The notes under the pieces were generated by a model. It worked only from the letters and a program-made list of their open reading frames with translations, was not told the DNA's origin and searched no databases. A stretch of DNA of 64,000 bases, from assembly GCA_900299195.1 (NCBI GenBank), contig OMIX01000033.1:1-64000 (forward strand). The letters run 5' to 3'. Position 1 is the first letter of the stretch. Every line of letters begins with the position of its first letter. The DNA comes from Deltaproteobacteria bacterium (GTDB lineage Bacteria > Bdellovibrionota > FAC87 > UBA2466). This document shows, piece after piece, positions 1-8,176 of this stretch. Both the position numbers and the translations under genes were made by a program.

Positions 1-1114
1 AAATTTTGACAGGGATTGAAGAGCCTCGAAGGATATAGAAAACTAAATGTAACATGCAAAACAACAGGAAAAAGAAATGTTGATTCTGATTTTTACTTTC
101 TGATAACTGCTGAACCGCAATAGAGGCGGGAATGGTTCCCAAGTAGAGAAAACCCAAAAAGTAATTATGAAAAGCACCCCATTTCATTTGCCCTAAGGCA
201 GCTACAATGAAAGAAAAGGTTAACACGTACAAGAACAGTAGCCGTTCTTTGCGTTGGGGTAGGGTTCCCATTCCCCAGAGAATCAAGAAGAAGTAGAAAA
301 TTAAGGGAAAAATAAAAAGATCAAAAAATTTGGAATAGACTTTGATGGCATCGGCAGGGGATAGTACGAAACTTTGAATGGAAATAAGAATATTATCGGA
401 AAAGATGGGTCCCAATCTAAAATATAAAATGGCAAGCAATAGCGAAGCCGAAAAAACAAATCCTACCAAATAAATCCCCAGAGCTCTCATTTCTTTGTTC
501 ACTAAAAGAAATAGAATGATTCCTCCTACTGCGCCCAGTGTGTTGAGTTTGATTGCGACGGCCATGCCGGAGGCTAGAGCGGCGAGGGCTATGGATTTTA
601 GCTTTGAATATTTAAGATATCTTAAGAGATAAAAAACACTTCCAGCTTCACAGAGAAACGAAAGAGTGTCGGGTCTAAGAGCTAGCTCCATGGTCGGGTT
701 ATAGAAAAAAACTAAACCGGCAACGAAGAGAAAGGAAAAAACTGTGCTTTTATCAGAAAAAAAAGTTTTTCTTATGTGATTGAGAAATAGAAATAAGATG
801 AACAATAGGCCAGATTGAAAGGTTCTGGCTAGAATCATGATTTCTTCAATTCGATTCCACTTAATTAGTTTTCCCAATAAAATCATCGGAGAAAGAAATA
901 GAGGTGTGTAAGGGGTGAGAGATAATGGAATTTCTTGAGGCTGGCTTGCGAAAGACTTACCCAATAAAACGCGCATTAACCCCTCATAGCTGATGGCCTC
1001 TCCGAAATAAAAAAGACTCCCATTGAGAAAAAAGTAGAGATAAAACAAGGTGTAGGCAACCACCAGAAAACCAAACAACAGAGAAAGTTTCTTTAAAGTA
1101 TTTGAGGTCTCCAA
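1..1114 (-). CDS. Integral membrane glycosyltransferase, GT-C type (3' end outside window)
   Basis: The minus strand is open from a TTG at 1114 (Leu/Met-Glu-Thr-Ser start) to the left edge, about 371 codons, so the C-terminus is missing. An AAGGAG Shine-Dalgarno sits six bases before the TTG and decides this unusual start. The protein is mostly hydrophobic helices: an N-terminal membrane segment, a first periplasmic loop containing the sequence SYEGLMRVLLG followed by LTPYTPLF, then repeated membrane segments. A large first loop with a TPYxPL-like motif is typical of GT-C enzymes that use polyprenyl-phosphate sugars, such as the dolichyl-phosphate-mannose transferase relatives. The sugar and acceptor are unknown. 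It is not obviously in one operon with the peptidase gene upstream at 1176-2198, although both are on the minus strand only 61 bases apart. Confidence 0.7.
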   Translation of the reverse strand, partial: METSNTLKKLSLLFGFLVVAYTLFYLYFFLNGSLFYFGEAISYEGLMRVLLGKSFASQPQEIPLSLTPYTPLFLSPMILLGKLIKWNRIEEIMILARTFQSGLLFILFLFLNHIRKTFFSDKSTVFSFLFVAGLVFFYNPTMELALRPDTLSFLCEAGSVFYLLRYLKYSKLKSIALAALASGMAVAIKLNTLGAVGGIILFLLVNKEMRALGIYLVGFVFSASLLLAILYFRLGPIFSDNILISIQSFVLSPADAIKVYSKFFDLFIFPLIFYFFLILWGMGTLPQRKERLLFLYVLTFSFIVAALGQMKWGAFHNYFLGFLYLGTIPASIAVQQLSESKNQNQHFFFLLFCMLHLVFYILRGSSIPVKI

Positions 1115-1175
1115 AGAAGGCTCCTTAGCTCGTAATGATATTTTAGTTTACCATGTCCGAGAAGCTAAGGTTAAC

Positions 1176-2198
1176 TTACTTCAATGAACGAACCACTTCT
1201 TTATCGAAAATAAAAAGGTGAGCCATACCATCCTTAGTGACATAACCTCTCGGCAGTCCCTCGGCATGATATGAGAAAGCTAGATTCCCTTTTTTATCAA
1301 GGACAATAGCGGCCCCTTCGACTTTTTCAGGTTTCAAGGTTTCTTGAATCAAAACGTCTGCAGCGGTAGCTACGTTAAAATTTTTGTATTTAATAAGCGT
1401 AGAGATCTCTCTTGCAACACCGTATCGGATAAAATATTCGCCGACTCCGGTGCACGAAATTGCGGCAGTCTCATTGTCAGCAAATGTCCCAGCCCCAATA
1501 ATGGGGGAATCTCCTACTCGTCCGTGCATTTTATTAGTCAGCCCTCCGGTAGAAGTAGCAGCCGCCAAGTTGTTTTGAGAATCTAAGGCAACAGAACCTA
1601 CGGTTCCTAGCGAAAAGTGGCGGTTCCATGGGGTGGGGAGAGAACTTTGGGTGTTTTGATTTTTTTTCTCTTGAGATTTTTTCCACTCCTTCCACCTTCG
1701 TTGGGTGAAAAAATATTTCGCCGGTACTATCTCGAGTCGATTGTCTTTGGCAAATTGATCGGCTCCAGCCCCTACGAGTAAAACATGTCGAGTTTTTTCC
1801 ATGACGGCTCTAGCGGCCGCAATGGGATTTTTAATGACGGTGGTGCTCGCGACGGCTCCAGCTTTCTTGGATTTTCCTTCCATAATGGCAGCATCCATTT
1901 CATTTTTTCCTTGAGAGGTAAACACGGCCCCTTTTCCCGCATTAAAGAGAGGGTTGTCTTCAAGAGATTTTACTGAAGCTTCCACAGCATCAAGACTACT
2001 TCCTGTTTTTTCTAAAGCGCGGTAACCGGCTTTTAAAGATTCCGTGAGTCCCTCAATCACCTCTTTTTCTAACGAAAGAGGAATTTCCTCATGGTCGGCA
2101 GTTCCTCCGTGAATGGCTAAAACAACCTCTGGTATGGCTTGAGAGGCGTAGAGAGTTGAGGTTATTAAATAAGAAATCAACAGAAGTAAATTTTTCAT
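1176..2198 (-). CDS. Isoaspartyl peptidase / L-asparaginase, Ntn-hydrolase family
   Basis: The 340-residue product is a plant-type asparaginase of the N-terminal nucleophile hydrolase family. It should cleave itself before a threonine and then hydrolyse isoaspartyl dipeptides or asparagine. The motif GTVGSVALD has the predicted nucleophile at Thr199. Downstream, STGGLTNKMHGRVGDSPIIGAG is the usual substrate-binding stretch, and NAGKGAVF near residue 86 is also typical. Residues 1 to about 20 form a signal peptide ending in a small-residue cleavage region, so the enzyme is probably periplasmic; E. coli IaaA is cytoplasmic. The linker before Thr199 is rich in Lys, Gln and Asn (about 170-195), which fits the variable cleavage linker of the family. 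The assignment is firm; the preferred substrate is not. Confidence 0.9.
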   Translation of the reverse strand: MKNLLLLISYLITSTLYASQAIPEVVLAIHGGTADHEEIPLSLEKEVIEGLTESLKAGYRALEKTGSSLDAVEASVKSLEDNPLFNAGKGAVFTSQGKNEMDAAIMEGKSKKAGAVASTTVIKNPIAAARAVMEKTRHVLLVGAGADQFAKDNRLEIVPAKYFFTQRRWKEWKKSQEKKNQNTQSSLPTPWNRHFSLGTVGSVALDSQNNLAAATSTGGLTNKMHGRVGDSPIIGAGTFADNETAAISCTGVGEYFIRYGVAREISTLIKYKNFNVATAADVLIQETLKPEKVEGAAIVLDKKGNLAFSYHAEGLPRGYVTKDGMAHLFIFDKEVVRSLK

Positions 2199-2313
2199 AG
2201 CCCAAGATTTACGCTACCTAGATTCGATTGTCTTTTTTTTTTATTTGCTCCATTGTCCCCTTGCCAGATGAGTGGTTAATGAGCAGATTGCAAAAGAAAA
2301 GGAAAACATACTC

Positions 2314-2802
2314 ATGAAAGATAATGCAATGCAATGGAGGGGCAAGTTGATAAGTTGGGTGGCGATTTTTTTTGCCTCTGGATTGGGTAGTGGTTTTATT
2401 CCTTTGGCTCCTGGAACTTGGGGTTCTCTCGTGGGAGTTGTTTTGGTTTGGAAGTTTTGGGGGAGTTCTATTTTGCTTCAAGTTCTATGGGCTGTATTGC
2501 TTGGTGCGTTAGGTGTTTGGGTGAGTGGCGTAACGTGTCAATATTTTAAAAAAGAAGACTGCCAATATATTGTGATCGATGAAATTGTCGGATTGATGGT
2601 CACTATGGTAGGAATTCCTATAACAGGTTATGAATTAGCGATTGGTTTTTTACTGTTTCGATTTTTTGATGTGGTAAAACCTTTCCCAGTAAGTTGGGTT
2701 GATAAAAAATTGAAAAATGGTTTAGGGGTCATGTTGGATGATGTGGTGGCTGGCCTATACGGAAATTTATTAATGCATCTGATGATGAGAGCAAAACTTT
2801 AA
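2314..2802 (+). CDS. pgpA: Phosphatidylglycerophosphatase A
   Basis: This integral inner-membrane enzyme removes phosphate from phosphatidylglycerophosphate to give phosphatidylglycerol. Counting from the ATG at 2314 (162 residues), it shows the family signature: [13 protein letters not shown] (28-39), IDEIVGLM (88-95), [10 protein letters not shown] (116-125) and LDDVVAG (141-147), with acidic residues placed to bind the metal, and several membrane helices. An in-frame GTG lies at 2272, but the region before the ATG adds a polar stretch not typical of PgpA. A purine-rich AAAAGG lies 11 bases before the ATG, so 2314 is preferred with moderate certainty. recA begins 17 bases after the stop, which implies co-transcription. 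Confidence 0.9.
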   Translation: MKDNAMQWRGKLISWVAIFFASGLGSGFIPLAPGTWGSLVGVVLVWKFWGSSILLQVLWAVLLGALGVWVSGVTCQYFKKEDCQYIVIDEIVGLMVTMVGIPITGYELAIGFLLFRFFDVVKPFPVSWVDKKLKNGLGVMLDDVVAGLYGNLLMHLMMRAKL

Positions 2803-2819
2803 ACAAAGAGGAGAGACAA

Positions 2820-3974
2820 ATGGAAATCAATAAGCCAGGACAAGAGGGAACTGAAAATCGGCAAAAAGCGGTCAATATGGCGCTGATGTCGATTGAGAAA
2901 CAGTTTGGAAAAGGGTCCATCATGAAGTTGGGTGATGGAAAAAAACTAAATATGGATCTCGGAGTGATTTCCACAGGATCTTTAGGGTTAGATCTCGCTA
3001 TGGGAGTGGGTGGACTTCCTCGAGGGAGAATAACAGAAATTTACGGACCTGAGTCTTCTGGTAAAACTACCATTGCTCTTTTAACGATTGCTCAAGCTCA
3101 AAAAGAAGGTGGAGTGGCTGCCTTTATTGATGCCGAGCACGCTTTGGATGTGGTTTATGCCAAAAAATTGGGAGTTAATACTGAAGAACTTTTAATCTCT
3201 CAACCTGATACTGGGGAGCAGGCTTTAGAAATTGCTGAAATTTTAGTTCGAAGTGGCGGCATTGATATTGTTGTCGTGGATTCCGTCGCGGCACTGGTTC
3301 CGAGAGCTGAATTAGAAGGCGATATGGGAGATTCTCATATGGGGCTTCAAGCTCGATTGATGTCGCAAGCGCTAAGAAAGTTAACTGGTTGCATCAGCAA
3401 ATCTAAGACTTGCGTGGTGTTTATTAACCAACTCCGAATGAAGCTTGGCGTAATGTTCGGTAATCCAGAGACAACTACGGGCGGAAATGCTCTTAAGTTT
3501 TACGCTTCAGCTCGTTTAGATATTCGAAGAGTTTCCGCTATTAAGGATGGTGAAGATGTCAAGGGTAGCAGAACACGAGTTAAAGTTGTTAAAAACAAAA
3601 TGGCTCCCCCATTCAAACAAGTCGAGTTTGACATCTTGTTTGGCGAAGGAATTTCTAAAGAAGGAGATATTATCGATATTGCACTGCAATATGGTGTGAT
3701 TGATAAAAGCGGCTCCTGGTTTGCCTTTGAAGGTGAGAAGTTAGGGCAAGGTAGGGAAAATACAAGATTATTCCTAAAAGAACATCCGGACTATGCCGAT
3801 AAGATCAAGAAAAAGGTAGAAGTCAAAGCTCAAAAGGATGGCGGAGCAGTTTTAGCAGCAAACCCGGTGGCTTCTAACCAAGAAGAGGATGACTCGGAAA
3901 ATGGTGCCCAAGAAGCAACAAAAGCTGGAAAACCCGCTAGCCCGGTTCGAACAAATTCTAAGAAGGGCGAGTGA
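2820..3974 (+). CDS. recA: RecA recombinase
   Basis: RecA forms filaments on single-stranded DNA, drives homologous strand exchange and stimulates LexA self-cleavage. The 384-residue protein has Walker A GPESSGKT (76-83), Walker [12 protein letters not shown] starting near 150, and the L1/L2 DNA-binding loop region including [23 protein letters not shown] strong GAGGAGA ribosome site precedes the ATG. The C-terminal 40 residues are rich in Glu/Asp and then Lys/Ser, longer than the E. coli tail. The last 86 bases of the gene are also read in another frame as the start of the downstream pilus ATPase. No LexA-type palindrome was found upstream of pgpA-recA, so SOS control is not evident from sequence. 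Confidence 0.98.
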   Translation: MEINKPGQEGTENRQKAVNMALMSIEKQFGKGSIMKLGDGKKLNMDLGVISTGSLGLDLAMGVGGLPRGRITEIYGPESSGKTTIALLTIAQAQKEGGVAAFIDAEHALDVVYAKKLGVNTEELLISQPDTGEQALEIAEILVRSGGIDIVVVDSVAALVPRAELEGDMGDSHMGLQARLMSQALRKLTGCISKSKTCVVFINQLRMKLGVMFGNPETTTGGNALKFYASARLDIRRVSAIKDGEDVKGSRTRVKVVKNKMAPPFKQVEFDILFGEGISKEGDIIDIALQYGVIDKSGSWFAFEGEKLGQGRENTRLFLKEHPDYADKIKKKVEVKAQKDGGAVLAANPVASNQEEDDSENGAQEATKAGKPASPVRTNSKKGE

Positions 3975-5151
3975 TAAGAAAGCTTCTGACATTCATTTAA
4001 AAGCGGGGCTTCCACCGATCGTTAGGATTTTTGGAAGTCTCTATTATCTTAGTGATGAGGCGGGTGATGTGATTGCCCGCCTCACCCATTCTGACCTCAA
4101 TGATTTTTGTTATCAGCTCATGAACGAACGACAAAGAGTTCGTTATGAAAATGGTGAAGAAGTAGATCTGGCTCATGAGATTTTAGGTATTGGAAGGTTT
4201 AGGATCAATATTTGTCAGCAGAGGTCTTTTCCTCGTCTTGTCTGCCGTTTAATTCCGGAAAACATAAGAACTTTAAGTGAGCTCGGATTGCCTCCCGTTG
4301 TTGAAGATCTGACCTTATCAGGTCGGGGGTTAATTCTAGTGACTGGAGCTACGGGAACTGGAAAATCCACCACTCTTGCCGCCATGATTGACTATATCGC
4401 TCGAAACTCTTCTTCACATATTGTGACTTTGGAAGATCCCATCGAATATAGCTTTAAAGACCGAAAGAGCATTGTTACCCAAAGAGAAGTGGGCATTGAC
4501 ACTAAGGATTTTTCCAAGGCACTCAAATATGCCTTACGGCAAGATCCTGATGTGATTTTAGTCGGGGAGATGCGAGACGAAGAAACTATTTTGATGGCTT
4601 TATCAGCGGCTGAAACTGGGCATTTAGTCTTAAGTACTTTACATACCAACGATGCGGTTGAGACTATAAATCGAGTGATTGGGAGTGTCTCCTCTGGGTA
4701 TCAACAACAAGTGAGAACTCAGTTAGCATCTGTCTTAGTTGGGGTTGTTTCACAGAGATTGATTTTAAGGGCTGATGGGAGAGGAAGGGTTCCTTCTGTG
4801 GAAATCCTGATCAAAAATCAAAGAGTGAAAGATATGATCTTAGACCCTAAAAGAACTCTCGATCTACATCGAGCTATCTTAGAAAGTCCCGACCTTGGAA
4901 TGCAAACTTTTGATGGGAATTTAATGCAGCTCTTCAAAGAAGGGATTATTACCAAAGAGGAAGCATTGAAAAATTGTACCAATATCCAGGATTTCCAGTT
5001 GCGGCTTCAAGGCGTTGAGGCAGGGATAGTGGTAGAGAAAGCAAAGGCCCAGGAAGTTTCTCGAACCCAACGGATTCAAGAGGCTTTAAAATCGGAGAAG
5101 CTCCCACCCCCCATTATCGAACTGGATGATAGTAGTCAGAAGAAGAAGTAA
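3889..5151 (+). CDS. pilT: Type IV pilus retraction ATPase, PilT family (paralogue 1)
   Basis: This is a hexameric cytoplasmic ATPase of the PilT/PilU group that powers pilus retraction. Counting from the ATG at 3889 (420 residues): Walker [10 protein letters not shown] (153-161), Asp box TLEDPIEY (180-187), Walker [13 protein letters not shown] (219-230) and His box [11 protein letters not shown] (245-255). The N-terminal [14 protein letters not shown] motif near residue 30 is the family hallmark. No ATG/GTG/TTG lies between the SDIHL motif and GTG 3904, so translation must start inside recA (3889, 3901 or 3904). The purine run ending at 3888 suits 3901 best by spacing. The usual C-terminal AIRNLIRE motif is replaced by [16 protein letters not shown], so it may be a PilU-like helper rather than the main motor. 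Confidence 0.9.
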   Translation: MTRKMVPKKQQKLENPLARFEQILRRASDKKASDIHLKAGLPPIVRIFGSLYYLSDEAGDVIARLTHSDLNDFCYQLMNERQRVRYENGEEVDLAHEILGIGRFRINICQQRSFPRLVCRLIPENIRTLSELGLPPVVEDLTLSGRGLILVTGATGTGKSTTLAAMIDYIARNSSSHIVTLEDPIEYSFKDRKSIVTQREVGIDTKDFSKALKYALRQDPDVILVGEMRDEETILMALSAAETGHLVLSTLHTNDAVETINRVIGSVSSGYQQQVRTQLASVLVGVVSQRLILRADGRGRVPSVEILIKNQRVKDMILDPKRTLDLHRAILESPDLGMQTFDGNLMQLFKEGIITKEEALKNCTNIQDFQLRLQGVEAGIVVEKAKAQEVSRTQRIQEALKSEKLPPPIIELDDSSQKKK

Positions 5152-5170
5152 TCCTAGGGTTGAAGCAAAT

Positions 5171-5199
5171 TTGTCATTCCTCTAAAGTCAGGCTATTCT
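5171..5199 (+). promoter_or_regulatory. Candidate sigma-70 promoter for the aminomutase gene
   Basis: A -35 element TTGTCA (5171-5176) and a -10 element TATTCT (5194-5199) are 17 bases apart, upstream of the start at 5234. Five of six and four of six bases match the consensus. Prediction by eye only. Confidence 0.4.
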
Positions 5200-5233
5200 C
5201 TGCCCCATAAAACGGAACCTAAAATGGAGAGTT

Positions 5234-6601
5234 ATGTCAGTTACCTCGAAGGATAAAAAACCAGCCACGGCCACCAAGCAACCTTATCCCTATAAATATT
5301 CCTCTCAATTTGTTGAGCCTGATTGGAGGCGGATTCCCGGATATAAAGAAGTCTCCGAAGCGGATTGGAATAGTGCTCTTTGGCAAAAGCGTAACTTTAT
5401 TAAATCGGTGGCTCAGCTAAAACAGGTTTTAGGAGATTTTCTACCCGAATCGATGGCCCTGGATATTTTAAAAGACCAGGCGGAACGCTCCACGATGGCC
5501 ATGTTGGTCCCGCCACAAATGATCAATACCATGGTGGTTGAGGATCTTAAAAACGATCCAGTTCGCAGATACATGATCCCTTTTTACTCAGAAAGAGATC
5601 AAAAATGGCCTAGTCACCCTAAAGCCACTCGAGACAGCCTTCACGAACATGAAATGTGGGTCGTAGAGGGGTTAACCCACCGTTATCCCACTAAAGTTTT
5701 GGCCGAACTTTTGTCCACCTGTCCTCAATATTGTGGTCATTGCACTCGAATGGATCTGGTAGGGCAAAGTGTACCCCAGGTTTCGAAAAGAAAATTTGAG
5801 ACCGGTCAGAAAGATCGGCATGAGCAAATTATTGAATATTTGAAAAAGACCCCTTCGGTAAGAGATGTCGTGGTTTCCGGAGGAGATATTGCTAATCTAC
5901 CCATTCAAACTTTGGAGTACTTTGTCTCTTCTTTGTTGGACATTGAAAACATTCGCGATATTCGTTTGGCCAGTAAAGGATTGATGGGGGTCCCTCAGCA
6001 TTTTTTACAGGATGAAGTTTTAAGTGCCTTTGAGCGTATGGGCCGGAAAGCCGTTCAACGTGGAGTGAGCGTTGCTGTTCATACCCACATAAATCATGCT
6101 CAATCTTTAACGCCGTTGGTGGCTAAAGTGGCCCGCAAAATTTTAGACATGGGGTTTCGAGATGTTAGAAATCAAGGTGTGTTGTTACGAGGGGTTAATG
6201 ACTCTCAAAAAGCCCTCCTAGACCTGTGTTTTAAACTGCAAGATCATGGTCACATCACGCCCTACTATTTTTACATGTGTGATATGATTCCCAACTCCGA
6301 ACACTGGAGAGTTTCTCTCGCTAAAGCGCAGAACTTACAGCATGACATCATGGGGTATCTCCCTGGTTTTGCGACTCCCAGAATTGTTTGTGATGTCCCT
6401 TTTGTGGGCAAAAGATGGGTTCATCAGACGCACTCTTACGATAGAGTGAAGGGGATTTCATACTGGACTAAAAACTACTTAACCAGCCTAGAGTGGGACA
6501 AACCCGAGGCTTTAACCCAACTGTATGAATATTTTGATCCCATTGATACGTTACCTGCCGAAGGACAAGCTTACTGGATTGAGGAAGCTAAAAAAGCTTA
6601 A
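5234..6601 (+). CDS. Lysine 2,3-aminomutase-family radical SAM enzyme
   Basis: Members use a [4Fe-4S] cluster, S-adenosylmethionine and PLP to move an amino group from the alpha to the beta carbon. In this 455-residue protein the cluster cysteines are Cys163, Cys167 and Cys170 (CPQYCGHC). The lysine-contacting aspartates of the Clostridium enzyme align with Asp350 (YMCD) and Asp387 (VCD), and the PLP lysine with Lys393. The loop before that lysine reads VPFVGK, whereas the classic enzyme has a glycine-rich APGGGGK. Length and the two aspartates favour a lysine aminomutase over the shorter EpmB, which acts on EF-P. GGAG precedes the ATG. Its stop codon overlaps that of pfkA by 4 bases on the opposite strand. 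Substrate remains an inference. Confidence 0.8.
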   Translation: MSVTSKDKKPATATKQPYPYKYSSQFVEPDWRRIPGYKEVSEADWNSALWQKRNFIKSVAQLKQVLGDFLPESMALDILKDQAERSTMAMLVPPQMINTMVVEDLKNDPVRRYMIPFYSERDQKWPSHPKATRDSLHEHEMWVVEGLTHRYPTKVLAELLSTCPQYCGHCTRMDLVGQSVPQVSKRKFETGQKDRHEQIIEYLKKTPSVRDVVVSGGDIANLPIQTLEYFVSSLLDIENIRDIRLASKGLMGVPQHFLQDEVLSAFERMGRKAVQRGVSVAVHTHINHAQSLTPLVAKVARKILDMGFRDVRNQGVLLRGVNDSQKALLDLCFKLQDHGHITPYYFYMCDMIPNSEHWRVSLAKAQNLQHDIMGYLPGFATPRIVCDVPFVGKRWVHQTHSYDRVKGISYWTKNYLTSLEWDKPEALTQLYEYFDPIDTLPAEGQAYWIEEAKKA

Positions 6602-7704
6602 ATTGAGTCGCCTAGACAAATGCCTCGGTGGCGAGCCGTTTGTAGAAAGGGAGATTCTGGAGAAATGAAGCGATTCTTTCCTGCTCCAGTCTCTAACGGA
6701 ACTAGTTCAACGTTATCATTTCTATAAGCTACCATGGTGTCGAACTTTCCTTCAACCACGGCTTGAACTGCGGCAACTCCAAATCGACTGGCTAAAATAC
6801 GATCAAAGCCTTCAGGTGCCCCACCTCTTAATAAGTGCCCCAACACAATGGCGCGAGATTCTCTTCCTGTAATTTTTTCTAATTGTTCAGCAACTCGGTG
6901 CCCAATACCACCTAGGCGAATTTTTTCCGGAGAGTCTTCAATGATCTTGCTTACGACCACATCTCCGCCTATGGGTTTTGCTCCTTCTGCAACTACAACG
7001 ATCGAATATTTTTTTCGAGAGTGGTAGAGATCATTTAAGTAAGCTCCTACTTTATTCAAATCGAAAGAGATCTCAGGGAGTAGAATAACATCCGCATCTC
7101 CTCCTAATCCCGCAAAGAGTGCGATCCAACCTGCATTTCGTCCCATGACCTCAACCACCATGATTCTGTGGTGAGATTCGGCGGTGGTATGAAGTTTATC
7201 CAGAGCCTCAACGGCAGTGGTGACCGCTGTGTAAAACCCAATAGTAAACTCTGTTCCGTTTAGGTCATTGTCAATAGTTTTGGGAATCCCCACAACCTTA
7301 ATGCCCTTTTGAGACATTCCATGTGCGATGCTTTGTGTGCCATCCCCGCCCACCACAATCATGGTATCCACTCGTTCTTGTTTCAAATGCTGAACGACTT
7401 CATCCGAGCGATCTTCGTAAATTTTCTTACCTTCTTTGGTCACCGGAACTCGAAATGGAGTGTCTACATTCGATGATCCCAGAATAGTTCCACCCTTCGA
7501 GAGAATTCCCGTAGTATTTAAAAGGTCCAGGGGAATAAATTTGTTTTCAAGAAGGCCTTTAAACCCATCAGGGATCCCTACCACTTGTATTCCGTGTTCT
7601 AAAATACACGATTGAACAACGGCTCGAATCACTGAGTTGAGACCAGGACAATCTCCTCCACCTGTGAGTAGAGCGATTTTTTTTATTGGGTGATTTTTTT
7701 TCAT
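6598..7704 (-). CDS. pfkA: 6-phosphofructokinase
   Basis: This enzyme phosphorylates fructose 6-phosphate to fructose 1,6-bisphosphate, the committed step of glycolysis. The 368-residue protein shows GGGDCPGLN (15-23), the phosphate-donor loop GGDGTQ (119-124), the catalytic PKTIDND (141-147) and MGRNAGW (187-193). GGDG rather than GGDD argues for ATP over pyrophosphate as donor. Lys142 in place of the Gly found in E. coli PfkA is shared with plant and group III enzymes, so the classic allosteric behaviour cannot be assumed. The start codon overlaps the stop of the upstream lipoprotein gene in an ATGA, so the two are translationally coupled. Confidence 0.93.
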   Translation of the reverse strand: MKKNHPIKKIALLTGGGDCPGLNSVIRAVVQSCILEHGIQVVGIPDGFKGLLENKFIPLDLLNTTGILSKGGTILGSSNVDTPFRVPVTKEGKKIYEDRSDEVVQHLKQERVDTMIVVGGDGTQSIAHGMSQKGIKVVGIPKTIDNDLNGTEFTIGFYTAVTTAVEALDKLHTTAESHHRIMVVEVMGRNAGWIALFAGLGGDADVILLPEISFDLNKVGAYLNDLYHSRKKYSIVVVAEGAKPIGGDVVVSKIIEDSPEKIRLGGIGHRVAEQLEKITGRESRAIVLGHLLRGGAPEGFDRILASRFGVAAVQAVVEGKFDTMVAYRNDNVELVPLETGAGKNRFISPESPFLQTARHRGICLGDSI

Positions 7705-8033
7705 GGTTTAAATTTGATGGCAAAAGCCTGGAAGGTCGTTAGAAAACCCACTTGTCGATGTTGAACATCAATTAAAGCATCGGCTTTCAGAGATTTTCCG
7801 CCTGCGACTAAGCGCTCAAGAGCTCCTTCATAGGACCAGCTTTTAACTTTAACTTCACCTAAATAATCAAACTTGGCATTCAAGGTTTTGCTTGTCCAAA
7901 TAATTTCAGGAGTTTTCTCAGGCTCTGATGAAGAGACAGAAGTAGTTTTAGGGGTTTCGGTAATCGTGGTGCTTGCACAGCCAAACACGAAAATTAAACT
8001 TAAAAGGACCGCCCCAACATTAAAAAGTTTCAT
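7701..8033 (-). CDS. Small predicted lipoprotein
   Basis: The 110-residue product has a hydrophobic N-terminus and a lipobox ending at Cys19 (VFGC), so it should be lipidated and membrane-anchored. A Thr/Ser/Pro-rich linker (about 20-45) is followed by a compact domain of about 65 residues (EIIWTSK to the end). The late ADALIDVQHRQVG segment faintly resembles small YbjQ-like or DUF4156-like folds; I do not assign a family. It precedes pfkA with a 4-base overlap, a pairing whose meaning is unclear. A perfect hairpin directly abuts its start codon (see 8034-8049). Confidence 0.7.
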   Translation of the reverse strand: MKLFNVGAVLLSLIFVFGCASTTITETPKTTSVSSSEPEKTPEIIWTSKTLNAKFDYLGEVKVKSWSYEGALERLVAGGKSLKADALIDVQHRQVGFLTTFQAFAIKFKP

Positions 8034-8049
8034 GGCTAATGTTTTAGCC
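8034..8049 (-). promoter_or_regulatory. Hairpin touching the lipoprotein start codon
   Basis: GGCTAA and TTAGCC flank a 4-base loop, a perfect 6-bp stem. On the minus strand it ends exactly at the ATG (8031-8033) and covers the only purine stretch that could serve as ribosome site. It could hold translation of the lipoprotein-pfkA pair in check, or be chance. Confidence 0.35.
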
Positions 8050-8107
8050 TAACCCCCCCATAAACGAAACTAATATTTAAAGCTGTTTCATGAATCGTTT
8101 TGAGAAC

Positions 8108-8137
8108 TTGAGTGAAGCCTCATCTGGGAGCTAAAAT
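8108..8137 (+). promoter_or_regulatory. Candidate promoter for the CoA-transferase gene
   Basis: TTGAGT (8108-8113) and TAAAAT (8132-8137) are separated by 18 bases, with the GTG start at 8177. Identified by eye from consensus similarity. Confidence 0.35.
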
Positions 8138-8176
8138 AGAATCTATTGATAAAAGCCATCGTGAAATGGGGGCAGC

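Noticed and set aside
2199-2313. LexA box in front of pgpA-recA
   Set aside because: I looked for palindromes of the TTAC...GTAA and CTG...CAG types and found none with suitable spacing, so SOS control is not claimed.
2218-2481. Minus-strand 87-codon frame
   Set aside because: It is antisense to pgpA, whose motifs are clear, and has no homology-like features or ribosome site.
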